From NCBI RefSeq assembly GCF_032714615.1, contig NZ_JAWDKA010000001.1:186001-250000 (forward strand): 64,000 bases of DNA, read 5' to 3'. The notes beneath the pieces were generated by a model. It made no database searches. It was not told where the DNA came from and saw only the letters and a list, made by a program, of their open reading frames with translations. The stretch's first letter is position 1; every line of letters starts with the position of its first letter. This stretch comes from Methanorbis furvi (GTDB taxonomy: Archaea > Halobacteriota > Methanomicrobia > Methanomicrobiales > Methanocorpusculaceae). Of the stretch, positions 46,615 through 55,431 are shown piece by piece. The position numbers and the translations under genes were made by a program.

Positions 46615-48315
46615 ATGAGAATTGAACATGCCCACAAACTACTTCTGCTAGTACTGATCGGATGTGTAATTGCAGTACTATCTGCAGGCTGCATAACCAC
46701 AGACAAAGAGATCACCTACACCGAACTGAGCAGTGAAACTGAAGAGGCACTTGCTGATTTCGCCGATGATATCAGAACCATGTATACCACCTGCGTTCTT
46801 GATATGTACTATCTTGGCGATCAGATCGGTAAAGCGGAAACAGAAAAAGATGTGCAGCGGATCATCAACGATTATTATGCAGAAAAGATCTGGATAAACA
46901 GAATTGTCTACTACGACGCTGCCGGAAACTCTGTTGAAACACCCATTTACTCTCCGGGAAAAATATCTGATACAATTCCCGTGCCAACCGAGGAGGACTT
47001 CATTTCATCCGGCGGAGCTGTTAATTTCGGCCCGGTCTACATTCCTGAACTCGGAATGATGGAACTGCTCTATGCGCCGGTCTTCAGTCCCACAGGCGAG
47101 TACAAGGGATGTCTGCTCATTGCAACAGAAGCCTATCTCCTCCTGCAGGAGGGACACCGTCTCGCAGATGGCGTCAAGTACGGAGATTATGCCATCCTCC
47201 TCGCCAACCGTGACGGAGTTATCACCTATGCAACACAGCAGGAGTACATTGGAACCAAACTGGAAAAAGGAGTTCCCAATAAGATCAGAAACAGCATAAT
47301 TATTCTTCAGGATGATCTAACCGGCGCATATCAGTATGCAGGAAAAGACGACACCCAAGTTACCACTGCATGGGAAAAAGTGCTCGTTCACCAAAATGAG
47401 TACTCCATTTTCCTCACCAAAAATGATAATGACGCGCCGGTAAACTATGGGGATCAGTTTACCCCGCAACCGGATCAGATGCGTGACGATGTGACGGCGA
47501 TATGGAGATATGCATTTACCAGTGGATCAGAACCTGCGATGGAGCGTATCAACGGAGGTTTCTATTTCTATGAAGTGTATGCCGTAAGTACTGACGGAAC
47601 GATTCTTGCCGCACCTCCTGATAAAAAGGAAACCATTGGTCTGAACTACATCAACGGACGCGGACGGTACGGTATATCGTATATGAAACAGATGATCACA
47701 ACCGCACAGCAGGGTGGAGGATACATAGCCTACTTCGATCCTTCGGATGATACCCAGCTGTCTGAGGCAGGACTCTTTACGATCGCTTATGTGATGCCGG
47801 TAAATGATGACTGGTTCATTATGGGTCTGAGTCCCGGAGCAACAAATTATACGGAGATCAATAACAAGGCCTCAGGAGATGTTGCGACTGTTGTCCGGGC
47901 AATTCTCGGATACGCCCATGAAAAAGGGGTCGAGAATGCCATCAAAAAAATAGCGGACAATCCGGGAGCAAACGGAACGGTGTTTACCGAGGACATATCC
48001 ACAAATGTAGATAATATTGTGATCTTCGATTACAATGGAACAATACATGCCAACATGCAGGTTCCGGAGATGAACGGGGAAAACGCGATGTATTATACCG
48101 ATCTGTTCGGATCATCGGTGGTTCGTAAATCCGTGATAATTGCAAAATCCGGCGGTGGAATTACCTATGACTATCAGTGGGATGATGGTGGCATTCCCAA
48201 CTACGCGGATCTGTGGCTGTACTCAATCGAGCCGATCGATGACACCTACTTCACGCTTGCCGGGACAACGGTTATCACGACGGAAAATTATGTGAAAAAC
48301 GGCATCCGGAAATAA
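46615..48315 (+). CDS. Cache-domain lipoprotein, second paralogue
   Basis: A 566-residue lipoprotein with lipobox ending at Cys26 (VLSAGC). Like the protein at 17410-19092 it carries several Cache-type modules (QGGGYIAYFDP...NDDWFIMGLSPG; SGGGITYDYQW) and no cytoplasmic domain. It starts 18 bases after the double binding-protein gene, with ggaga as a ribosome site, so the two are probably one transcript. Likely an extracellular small-molecule sensor or receptor component; downstream signalling partner unknown. Confidence 0.8.
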   Translation: MRIEHAHKLLLLVLIGCVIAVLSAGCITTDKEITYTELSSETEEALADFADDIRTMYTTCVLDMYYLGDQIGKAETEKDVQRIINDYYAEKIWINRIVYYDAAGNSVETPIYSPGKISDTIPVPTEEDFISSGGAVNFGPVYIPELGMMELLYAPVFSPTGEYKGCLLIATEAYLLLQEGHRLADGVKYGDYAILLANRDGVITYATQQEYIGTKLEKGVPNKIRNSIIILQDDLTGAYQYAGKDDTQVTTAWEKVLVHQNEYSIFLTKNDNDAPVNYGDQFTPQPDQMRDDVTAIWRYAFTSGSEPAMERINGGFYFYEVYAVSTDGTILAAPPDKKETIGLNYINGRGRYGISYMKQMITTAQQGGGYIAYFDPSDDTQLSEAGLFTIAYVMPVNDDWFIMGLSPGATNYTEINNKASGDVATVVRAILGYAHEKGVENAIKKIADNPGANGTVFTEDISTNVDNIVIFDYNGTIHANMQVPEMNGENAMYYTDLFGSSVVRKSVIIAKSGGGITYDYQWDDGGIPNYADLWLYSIEPIDDTYFTLAGTTVITTENYVKNGIRK

Positions 48316-48378
48316 TCCGGCAATCTTTTTTTTATTTTTTAGATTTCATAATTTTTCGGTGTTGTCTATTAATTCCTA

Positions 48379-48580
48379 GCCTCCCACGGAAAAACAGAAC
48401 ACACAGAATAAAAAAACATCACGGAGCAGACGTGAACACCACTGAATCCGAAAACGATTCATTTCCGTGATGTTCACGTCTGCTCCGTGATGTTTTTCTG
48501 TGAAATTTTCGTGTGCTCCGTTTTTCCTGCGAAGCAGCGAGCAGGCCGAAGGCATGCGAATCGTTGGCGGAGCTACGATC
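48379..48580. repeat. Family-1 palindromic element, copy 14
   Basis: Left arm cctcccacgg...cacggagcagacgtgaac, loop of about 20 bases, right arm gttcacgtctgctccgtg. The sub-module gcgagcaggccgaaggcatgc lies near the right end, which reads ggcggagctacgatc. It lies between convergent genes. Confidence 0.85.
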
Positions 48581-48717
48581 AATGCCGGACAGTGTGTGCC
48601 AATAAATGAATTTATGGGCAAAGCCTATTTCATAATTTTTCGTGCATGAAATTTTTTTTGGCTTTGCCGGCGGTAACCACGTGCCACAGATAGTTCAAAA
48701 AATATGTTGAAAAAATG

Positions 48718-49977
48718 TTAACGGATTTCGTGGATGACCATGCCAGACAAAAGTTTCGGCTCAAACCATGTTGACTTCGGCGGCATGATCATTGCGTTGT
48801 CCGCAACATCAATGACTCCCTGGGCGGTTACCGGCTGCATGATAAATGCTGCCGAGTACTCTCCTGCGTCCACTTCTTTGACAACGTCTGCGAGCGGAAC
48901 AATACCACCAACAAACGCAATGCGGGGATCACCGCGGGGATCGATGATGCCAAGCATGTCGTCAAGCACCGACTCCTGCAGAACAGAGACGTCGAGTCTT
49001 TCGATCGCATCTGCATTCGGGTCAACCGGACGGGTCAGCTCATACCACTCGCTCTCCAGATACAGATGAATGATGTGGGTCGAGCCGTCAGCTTTTGCCA
49101 TTGGCGGAACAGCATTTTTCGTCGTGTCAACTTTTTTGATCGGGGTTACGGTAAACCGTAAGCCAAGGTCGCCGAGGAACTGATCAGCATTCATGCCGGC
49201 AAGGTCACGGACGAGACGGTGGTAGCCGTAGATTCTCACTTTGTCGTGAGCAAACAGAACGCTCATGAATCGCTCTGCATCAGGCGTAGATCTGCCTTCG
49301 GCAGACCGGCGGTCAAACACATTTGCCGAGGACTTCGCCCGGTGGTGACCGTCGGCGATGTAGAGATTCGGGATCGCGGCAAACATCTGTTCAAGGTTTG
49401 CGATCTCTTTTGCATCATCGACGCGGTAGATCTGGTGCAGGTTGCCTCCGGCAGAACGGTACTCGCCAAACGGCTGCATGGAGTCTGCGAGGGCCGAGAT
49501 GTGGGCGTGAACAGCTCCCGGATCTTTATACAGCAAAAACACCTGACCGGTGTGGGCGGAGACGGCATCGATGTGGCGGGTGCGGTCCTCTTCTTTGTCG
49601 TAGCGGGTCAGCTCATGCTTTTTGATGATGTCATCCTTATACTCAGCAACGCTGACGCAGGAGATGAGGCCGGTAAATGTTTCGCCGCCAAGGGTGATGC
49701 GGTAGAGATAAAATGCCGGACGATCGTCATCAACGAGCAGGCCGGATTTTTTCATCTGTTCAAACATTTCATGGGCACGTTCATAGATGCGGTCGTCGTG
49801 CGGGTCGATGTCCTGCAGTTCGGCATCGGGCCTGATAACGCGGAGAAGGGTTTTGTCGTTCTTCGCAATTTCTGCTGCTGCTTCTTCGACACTGATCACA
49901 TCATAGGGAACGGACGGAACGAAAGTGTACGCCGCGTCGGATGGGTGGAGGCCGGTAAACGGATATATGGTAACCAT
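48718..49977 (-). CDS. DUF1015 family protein
   Basis: A 419-residue protein matching the DUF1015 (COG4198) family, distantly related to ParB-like nucleotidases. The N-terminus (PFTGLHPSDAAYTFVPSVPYDVI) and the YIADGHHRAKSS motif (near residue 210) are characteristic. Some archaeal relatives are free-serine kinases, so ATP-dependent phosphorylation of a small molecule is possible; this is inference. Divergent from rimI. Confidence 0.8.
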   Translation of the reverse strand: MVTIYPFTGLHPSDAAYTFVPSVPYDVISVEEAAAEIAKNDKTLLRVIRPDAELQDIDPHDDRIYERAHEMFEQMKKSGLLVDDDRPAFYLYRITLGGETFTGLISCVSVAEYKDDIIKKHELTRYDKEEDRTRHIDAVSAHTGQVFLLYKDPGAVHAHISALADSMQPFGEYRSAGGNLHQIYRVDDAKEIANLEQMFAAIPNLYIADGHHRAKSSANVFDRRSAEGRSTPDAERFMSVLFAHDKVRIYGYHRLVRDLAGMNADQFLGDLGLRFTVTPIKKVDTTKNAVPPMAKADGSTHIIHLYLESEWYELTRPVDPNADAIERLDVSVLQESVLDDMLGIIDPRGDPRIAFVGGIVPLADVVKEVDAGEYSAAFIMQPVTAQGVIDVADNAMIMPPKSTWFEPKLLSGMVIHEIR

Positions 49978-50027
49978 GAGTGGTAAGACTCCCTATAATA
50001 TAGTTCGGTGACAATACTAAAATAACA

Positions 50028-50510
50028 ATGGTAGTGGTGAACGGGGTTGGCGGGACGGTTGCAGGCTGCACGATCCGCAAGGCGTCTATTGAGGACATTC
50101 CGGAGATCTACCGGATTGAGCTGATGTGTTTTTCGGACCCCTGGGATTACAAGGGAATGATTGAGATGATGACGGTGTTTCTGACCTCGTTTTATGTTGC
50201 CGAGGCGGACGGACGAATCGTAGGGTTTGCAGCAGGAGCGGTTGAGGAGACGGATGAGGAGAAGTACGGTCATGTCTGTAATCTTGCGGTTGTTCCTGAG
50301 CTTCGCGGATTTGGTCTCGGACGTTTGCTTCTCCGAAGACTTGAACGGGATTTTTTCCTCGACAGCTGCCGGGCCTGCAGTCTGGAGGTGCGGGTGAGTA
50401 ATACTTCGGCTCACGGGTTTTATGAAAAAATCGGGTACGAGGATGTGATTGTGTTCGGGGAGTACTATGCAGATGGCGAGGATGCGATCGTGATGATGCG
50501 GTGGTTCTGA
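50028..50510 (+). CDS. RimI-like N-terminal acetyltransferase
   Basis: A 160-residue GNAT acetyltransferase. The acetyl-CoA loop ELRGFGLGRLLLRRL is near residues 89-103, and the NTSAHGFYEKIGY segment near 125-137 is typical of RimI/archaeal Nat. It probably acetylates protein N-termini. The ATG at 50028 gives a short N-terminal extension (MVVVNGVGGTVAG) before the conserved TIRKASIEDIPEI; this remains the only plausible start. Confidence 0.88.
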   Translation: MVVVNGVGGTVAGCTIRKASIEDIPEIYRIELMCFSDPWDYKGMIEMMTVFLTSFYVAEADGRIVGFAAGAVEETDEEKYGHVCNLAVVPELRGFGLGRLLLRRLERDFFLDSCRACSLEVRVSNTSAHGFYEKIGYEDVIVFGEYYADGEDAIVMMRWF

Positions 50511-50526
50511 TAGGGGGATGCTTTTT

Positions 50527-50739
50527 TTTCAAACGCGAATAACGCGAATAGCGCGAATAAAAAAATCGCCAATGGCGATTTTTAGGGAAAATTCATTGAT
50601 AGTATTTTTTTTTAATGAATATTGCATACAAATACACTCCTCTTTCCAAAAATCGCCATTGGCGATTTTTTATTCCGCGAAGCGGTGAGCAGGCCGCAGG
50701 CATGCGATTCGCGCTATTCGCGTTATTCGCGTTTGAAAA
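50527..50739. repeat. Family-3 palindrome with triple CGCGAATA arms
   Basis: Outer arms tttcaaacgcgaataacgcg... (50527-50560) and ...cgcgttattcgcgtttgaaa (50707-50739) are complementary, each with three near-tandem CGCGAATA units. Inner inverted copies aaaatcgccaatggcgattttt (from about 50561) and aaaaatcgccattggcgatttt (from about 50645) are themselves palindromic. The right side contains ccgcgaagcggtgagcaggc and ggcatgcg, the same sub-module as family 1. Confidence 0.8.
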
Positions 50740-50810
50740 AAACAGATTCCCCAAACAAAATTTTCTGATACGAGACAGAGGTTTATCTCTTCCTGCGCCA
50801 ATACTTCGGT

Positions 50811-51143
50811 ATGAACTATGATCCAAAGTCCCTGATCGGAACACCGGTTGATCTCAGCTCCCTCACCGAGTACCAGCCCGGATCGGTTGTCTCCCGGATG
50901 GTTATCAACAAAAAATCAGGAACAGTCACCGCGTTTGCGTTTGAAGCAGGCGAAGGACTCTCGGAACACACAGCCCCTTACGATGCACTGGTAATCGTGC
51001 TTGAGGGCGAAGCTGACATTCCGGTCGGGGGAACCCCTCATCATCTGAAGCAGGGACAGATGATCATTATGCCGGCAAATGTTCCGCACGCAGTACACCC
51101 GACTACCAGATTCAAGATGATGCTTGTAATGATTCACGAGTGA
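50811..51143 (+). CDS. Small cupin-domain protein
   Basis: A 110-residue single cupin barrel. Cupin motif 1 is present as GEGLSEHTAPYDALVIVLEGE (residues about 48-68) and motif 2 as GQMIIMPANVPHAV (about 83-96), giving His/Glu ligands for one metal. Many such proteins are enzymes or sensors whose function cannot be guessed. Monocistronic; next gene begins 127 bases on. Confidence 0.85.
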   Translation: MNYDPKSLIGTPVDLSSLTEYQPGSVVSRMVINKKSGTVTAFAFEAGEGLSEHTAPYDALVIVLEGEADIPVGGTPHHLKQGQMIIMPANVPHAVHPTTRFKMMLVMIHE

Positions 51144-51270
51144 GCGGTATGGCCTGAGAAGAAAATATATTTTCTATTTTTGGTCAACAACATGTAATTA
51201 ATTTTTCAGAAAAAATAATCCCATATTTTTATGTAAAGAAGCTGAATATATACCATTAAGGAAGTTTTCC

Positions 51271-51957
51271 ATGAAACTGATAACCGTGGCAGGCCCGCCC
51301 TCATCAGGAAAAACTTCGGTTATCCTGCGGCTTGCAGATATCTTACGTGAAAGAGGAAAAACAATAGGCGTCGTCAAATTCGACTGCCTCACCTCCTTTG
51401 ATCGCGACCGGTACACCGAGTACGGCATTCCGGTGCAGGTAGGATTTGCCGGAAAATTCTGCCCTGATCATTTTTTCATCAGCAATGTCGAGGACGCAGT
51501 CAGATGGGGAACAGAGCAGGGCTTTGACATTCTCATCACCGAAAGCGCAGGCCTCTGCAATCGCTGCTCTCCGCATATCAGAGGCGTTCTTGCGATCTGC
51601 GTGATTGACAACCTTTCAGGTGTTCACACGCCAAGAAAAATCGGGCCGATGCTCAAGTTCGCCGACATAGTTGTGGTCACCAAAGGAGACATCGTCTCCC
51701 AGGCAGAACGCGAGGTATTCATGTTCAACATCCGGCAGGTTAACAGCAGCGCAAAAATAGTTTTCATCAACGGAATTACCGGACAGGGAGCGTTTATGCT
51801 TGGGAAACATGCCGAGTCCGCACCAGATACGGCAAGCCTTCGCGGCTGCAAACTCAGATTCACCACGCCGTCTTCGGTCTGTTCCTACTGTACCGGAGAA
51901 ACACGAATCGGCGAAGAGTATCAGATGGGAATGCTGCGCAAAATGGAGTTTCCATGA
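51271..51957 (+). CDS. SIMIBI-class GTPase (HypB/UreG/CooC-like)
   Basis: A 228-residue P-loop protein with Walker A GPPSSGKTS (residues 8-16). It has an ITESAG segment (switch-like, near 90) and NxxD-type specificity position replaced by TKGD (near 137). Conserved cysteines CNRCSPH (near 96) and CSYC (near 209) suggest a metal site. Related GTPases insert nickel or guard cofactors. The stop overlaps the next gene by four bases (ATGA), so it is translated with the ABC-type ATPase. Confidence 0.8.
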   Translation: MKLITVAGPPSSGKTSVILRLADILRERGKTIGVVKFDCLTSFDRDRYTEYGIPVQVGFAGKFCPDHFFISNVEDAVRWGTEQGFDILITESAGLCNRCSPHIRGVLAICVIDNLSGVHTPRKIGPMLKFADIVVVTKGDIVSQAEREVFMFNIRQVNSSAKIVFINGITGQGAFMLGKHAESAPDTASLRGCKLRFTTPSSVCSYCTGETRIGEEYQMGMLRKMEFP

Positions 51958-52964
51958 CCGAAGATCTCTACGAAATCATTGCAGGAACAACCCTTGGAGA
52001 ACTTCTTGAGACCCATCCGGTTGCCGCAGATTTCTTCGTCAACTACAATCTGCAAAATCTTAAGGACAATCTCCCTCTCAGCGAAGCGCTGGATTATGCA
52101 GACGAAAACACCCTCATCGACTTCGGGCTGGACAAAGCAACCGTTCTTGATCAGCTTGTCCGGTTTCTTGAGACCGTTGCAGAGGAAAAACAGACCACAG
52201 CAGTTGAAGAGATCACCATCCTCGGAGGCCAAACAAAATCCGGAGAGGCCGAGGAGTTCACGCTCTCGATAAAACCTGGCGAGATCGTAAGCATCGTCGG
52301 GCCTACAGGATCAGGAAAAAGCAGACTTCTTGCAGACATTGAGTGTCTTGCCCAGCGGGATACGCCGACAAAACGTCTGATCCTTGTCAACGGCAAAACC
52401 CTTGAGGATGAGGAACGGTTTGCGATGGACGGACGACTCGTCGCCCAGCTGTCGCAGAACATGAACTTCGTGATGGACCTCTCGGTTGAAGAATTCTTCG
52501 AGATGCATGCAAAAAGCAGACTGCATCCCGATCCCGTCAGCGTCGCAGCCGAATGTTTTGCTGCGGCAAACGAACTTGCCGGAGAAAAGTTTACACCCGA
52601 TACCAAAGTCACGCAGCTTTCCGGCGGACAGTCGCGGGCTTTGATGATCGCAGATACTGCATGCATGAGTGCTTCACCAATCGTTTTGATCGATGAGATC
52701 GAGAACGCCGGTGTTGACCGGAGACAGGCGATTCGCATGCTCGCGAAAAACGAAAAAATTGTTCTCATCTCAACGCATGATCCCCTCCTTGCCTTAATGG
52801 CCGGAAAGAGGCTTGTGATCAAAAACGGCGGTGTTCACGCAGTCATCGAAACAACGCCTGAGGAACGCGAGAGCCTCGCAAAAATTGAGATGCTGGACAA
52901 CACGCTGCAGTCCATTAGAAACAGACTGCGGACCGGAGGGAGAATAACTCCTGATACAATCTGA
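51954..52964 (+). CDS. ABC-type ATPase with N-terminal DUF1858-like domain
   Basis: A 336-residue protein. Residues 1-75 resemble the DUF1858/ScdA-N helical domain (TTLGELLETHPVAADFF...LPLSEALD). The rest is an ABC nucleotide-binding domain: Walker A GPTGSGKS (near 120), signature LSGGQ (near 223), Walker B IVLIDEIE (near 244) and switch STHD (near 270). There is no membrane partner, so this is probably a soluble ATPase for assembly or trafficking rather than transport. Middle gene of the GTPase/ATPase/DUF364 operon. Confidence 0.82.
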   Translation: MTEDLYEIIAGTTLGELLETHPVAADFFVNYNLQNLKDNLPLSEALDYADENTLIDFGLDKATVLDQLVRFLETVAEEKQTTAVEEITILGGQTKSGEAEEFTLSIKPGEIVSIVGPTGSGKSRLLADIECLAQRDTPTKRLILVNGKTLEDEERFAMDGRLVAQLSQNMNFVMDLSVEEFFEMHAKSRLHPDPVSVAAECFAAANELAGEKFTPDTKVTQLSGGQSRALMIADTACMSASPIVLIDEIENAGVDRRQAIRMLAKNEKIVLISTHDPLLALMAGKRLVIKNGGVHAVIETTPEERESLAKIEMLDNTLQSIRNRLRTGGRITPDTI

Positions 52965-52973
52965 GGAAAGATT

Positions 52974-53735
52974 ATGTGGAAAATGTACGATGAAATTATT
53001 GCAGGGATTCCCGCGGAATACACGGTTGACGATCTGATTAACGGCTGTTACAACTCTTTTGTCAGAAGCGGCAGTGGTGCCGGTACTGCAGGGCTTATCC
53101 CAATTGACAGCCGTCCGGAACTTTTGCGCCGCGAACTTGGCATGCCGCTTCGTGAACTTGCTGAAGCGGTGAAGTCCTGGAACTATGTGGAGGCATCAAT
53201 CGGTCTTGCGGCGATCAATGCCTATTACAATAATCCTGAAGTTGCGGCATCGAATGGAGTTGAGCTTGCGGCATCCAGAATTACCGAGGACCGGAAAAAT
53301 GATCCCTTCATCATGTCCCAGAACAGGATCAAGAACAAAAAAGTCTGTGTCGTCGGCCACTTTCCGCATCTGGAACAGCTGTTTGCGCCTGTCTGCGATC
53401 TCTCGATCGTTGAAACAACGCCCGGACCTGAGGATTATCCCGAACCGGCTACTGATTATCTGATACCAGAGGCTGACTTCGTGTTCATTACCTGCGCAAG
53501 CATCATCTACAAAACCCTGCCAAGGTATCTGAAACTCTCAGAAAATGCGGAGAACGTGGTTATCGTTGGTCCTTCAACTCCTCTTGCTCCGGCACTTTTT
53601 GAGTTCGGCGTTGATGACATCTCCTCGTTTGTGATTCGCGATGCGGATCATGCGAAAAGGATTGTGCAGGGACTGGATATGGATAGAATCTACTCCACCG
53701 GCCAGAAGGTCAGTTGGAAGAGGGAAATTTTGTAA
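52974..53735 (+). CDS. DUF4213/DUF364 (putative metal-chelation fold) protein
   Basis: A 253-residue protein with a DUF4213-like N-terminal part (residues about 1-95) and a DUF364 C-terminal domain (about 100-253, VCVVGHFPHLEQL...VVIVGPSTPLAPALFEFG). The family has been proposed to bind heavy metals from its structure and from links to anaerobic cobamide synthesis; the activity is unproven. It begins 9 bases after the ATPase stop codon and converges on the pilin operon with only six bases between stops. Confidence 0.82.
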   Translation: MWKMYDEIIAGIPAEYTVDDLINGCYNSFVRSGSGAGTAGLIPIDSRPELLRRELGMPLRELAEAVKSWNYVEASIGLAAINAYYNNPEVAASNGVELAASRITEDRKNDPFIMSQNRIKNKKVCVVGHFPHLEQLFAPVCDLSIVETTPGPEDYPEPATDYLIPEADFVFITCASIIYKTLPRYLKLSENAENVVIVGPSTPLAPALFEFGVDDISSFVIRDADHAKRIVQGLDMDRIYSTGQKVSWKREIL

Positions 53736-53741
53736 ATTTGT

Positions 53742-54215
53742 TTACGGAATCGCGATCTCTCCTGAGGAGATCGGGCTGCCGGTCCGAAGATCATAGAACC
53801 GATACGTCAGATGATTGCCTGAAGAGATCTCAAAGGAGCTCCACTGAAACTTTCCATCCGATTCGGATTGGATGTAAAACCGATCACCGAGGGAAATCGT
53901 TGATGAGTTCGAGTAACTTATCAGCCTCCCTCCCTCGGCGGTGTTGCGGAGTATTGTGTACTGTGAGGGGTATTCGCGGACGCCGAGGCGAAGTTCAACC
54001 TGATTCAGGACAAAAGCATCACCGGCGATGTTTTCGAAGATGATATTTTTGCCGTGAACGCCGGACGCGATGATCGTAGCAGTTATTGGTTTTTCGTTAC
54101 TGCTGACCGCACTGCTCATGGCAACTGCCACAAGACTCACAAGAATGAGCGTGATCGTCAGCATTAAGAGAACGCCGACGACCTCGGATACTGCGAAATC
54201 GGTTTTTTTCATCAT
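53742..54215 (-). CDS. Type IV pilin-like protein (157 aa)
   Basis: A short archaeal type IV pilin-like protein. The class III signal (MMKKTDFAVSEVVG) is followed by a hydrophobic helix (VLLMLTITLILVSLVAVAMSS) that forms the pilus core; the rest is a beta-rich head. It would be cut by a PibD/EppA-type peptidase not found here. Last gene of the pilus operon, overlapping the preceding pilin gene by four bases. Confidence 0.82.
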   Translation of the reverse strand: MMKKTDFAVSEVVGVLLMLTITLILVSLVAVAMSSAVSSNEKPITATIIASGVHGKNIIFENIAGDAFVLNQVELRLGVREYPSQYTILRNTAEGGRLISYSNSSTISLGDRFYIQSESDGKFQWSSFEISSGNHLTYRFYDLRTGSPISSGEIAIP

Positions 54216-54682
54216 GGTTCCTCCAGAAGGATGGTGTCTTTAAAAAGAATCGAGTTTGTGGGGAGATGATAGAGGCGAAGCTCAAGAGGGGTGGAGCGTT
54301 TGATGTACTGCACAAACTGACTCTCGGAAATTTTCAGAAGTGATGCGGTGTTTGTCAGATTTTTTGTACTGACTATCTCTCCGGTGCGCCAGCTGCTGCT
54401 TTCAGAAACTACTGAAGCCGGAAAGGAGCTCTCATGTGAATCGATGAATGTGGTGATCTTACAGTCAGCGATCGGCAGAGCATCGCTGCCGCGATGTTCG
54501 AAGATGATAGAAAAATCTCCCCCGCTGCCGGAGCTGTAGGCAACAATATCAACCGATGGCGAAGGCGTCGATGTCTGGGCAAGACCGCCTGCATAGGCAG
54601 CAAGAACAGCAGTGAAGATGATGACGAGAACAAGAAGCAGCATGACGCCGACAACCGGAGACACCGCAGAGTCGCGGGTCAT
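54212..54682 (-). CDS. Type IV pilin (156 aa)
   Basis: A 156-residue pilin of the archaeal type IV pilin N-terminal family (DUF1628-like). The MTRDSAVSPVVGVMLLLVLVII start is the standard signature, with cleavage expected before AVSPVV. The globular part is Ser/Thr rich. Overlaps both neighbours by four bases, so translation is coupled. Confidence 0.87.
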   Translation of the reverse strand: MTRDSAVSPVVGVMLLLVLVIIFTAVLAAYAGGLAQTSTPSPSVDIVAYSSGSGGDFSIIFEHRGSDALPIADCKITTFIDSHESSFPASVVSESSSWRTGEIVSTKNLTNTASLLKISESQFVQYIKRSTPLELRLYHLPTNSILFKDTILLEEP

Positions 54683-55431
54683 GTAACACTCACCTCAATC
54701 TGCAAAATCTTCAGCGTGACGTTTACTGAAGAGAGAATTGGTTCGGAGTCGAACATTATGGAGGTATTGTGGTACGTTTTCTCCTTCACAGCCACAGCGT
54801 TCAACCGAATTTTTGCAATCCCTGAGCCGGTCACAGAACTCTTTCCGTCGGCAGGAATCATCGACACAATCTGCATCGTGTAGTTTTCACCGGACGGCAC
54901 GGGACGCATCGCAGTCAGCCATTTGTTGATCGTTTCGCTCTCCTGATCTGTTCCCATCTTGACCGTATGAAGAATAAGATCAGCCGGGGTTTTCTTGGTA
55001 CCTTTGGTTATCCAGACAACACCGTTCTGATACAGATAGCCCTGCAACTCCCACGAAGAGTACGAAGGAGTGTACGAAACAGATGTCGTCTCAACATCAA
55101 ACTCCTCTCCTCCGACAGTGATGCTGACAATGTTTTTCTTTTGAAGTTCAATTGTTCCACTCGACTTCACCAAACTTAGGAGAATGTCTCCGCCGCCGAG
55201 GGGAACGGGTTCTGAGAACTGGGCAGGGCGGCCAAGTGAGTAGAGGTTGTCAACATCAGAGGAGAGACGTTGAAATGCGTACTGTACCTCTTCGCTGTGC
55301 AAAATCTCTGACTGTTGTTTGAGTCCCGGGATGTAGGTTGCTGAGTAGATGGCGATGCATGTTGAAAGAATTGCGAGAATCAGCATCAGGGCAATCACGG
55401 TAGAGACCGCCTCATTGTGATCGGATTTCAT
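54679..55431 (-). CDS. Large pilin-like protein (250 aa)
   Basis: A 250-residue pilin-like protein with N-terminal signature NEAVSTVIALMLILAI followed by a short helix, and a head of about 210 residues containing a central beta domain. It is larger than its neighbours and may be a minor or tip pilin. Overlaps both neighbours by four bases. Confidence 0.75.
   Translation of the reverse strand: MKSDHNEAVSTVIALMLILAILSTCIAIYSATYIPGLKQQSEILHSEEVQYAFQRLSSDVDNLYSLGRPAQFSEPVPLGGGDILLSLVKSSGTIELQKKNIVSITVGGEEFDVETTSVSYTPSYSSWELQGYLYQNGVVWITKGTKKTPADLILHTVKMGTDQESETINKWLTAMRPVPSGENYTMQIVSMIPADGKSSVTGSGIAKIRLNAVAVKEKTYHNTSIMFDSEPILSSVNVTLKILQIEVSVT

Noticed and set aside
3235-48580. Family-1 repeats as a CRISPR array
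   Set aside because: Copies are kilobases apart, palindromic over 170 bases or more, and lack regular spacers; no cas genes are seen.
3235-48580. Family-1 repeats as plain transcription terminators
   Set aside because: Two copies lie between divergent genes, where no transcript needs ending, and others lie well away from stop codons; the strong hairpin-plus-T terminators at 36500 and 43384 are separate structures.
49219-49986. 255-residue frame on the plus strand
   Set aside because: Antisense to the DUF1015 gene, which has clear family motifs.
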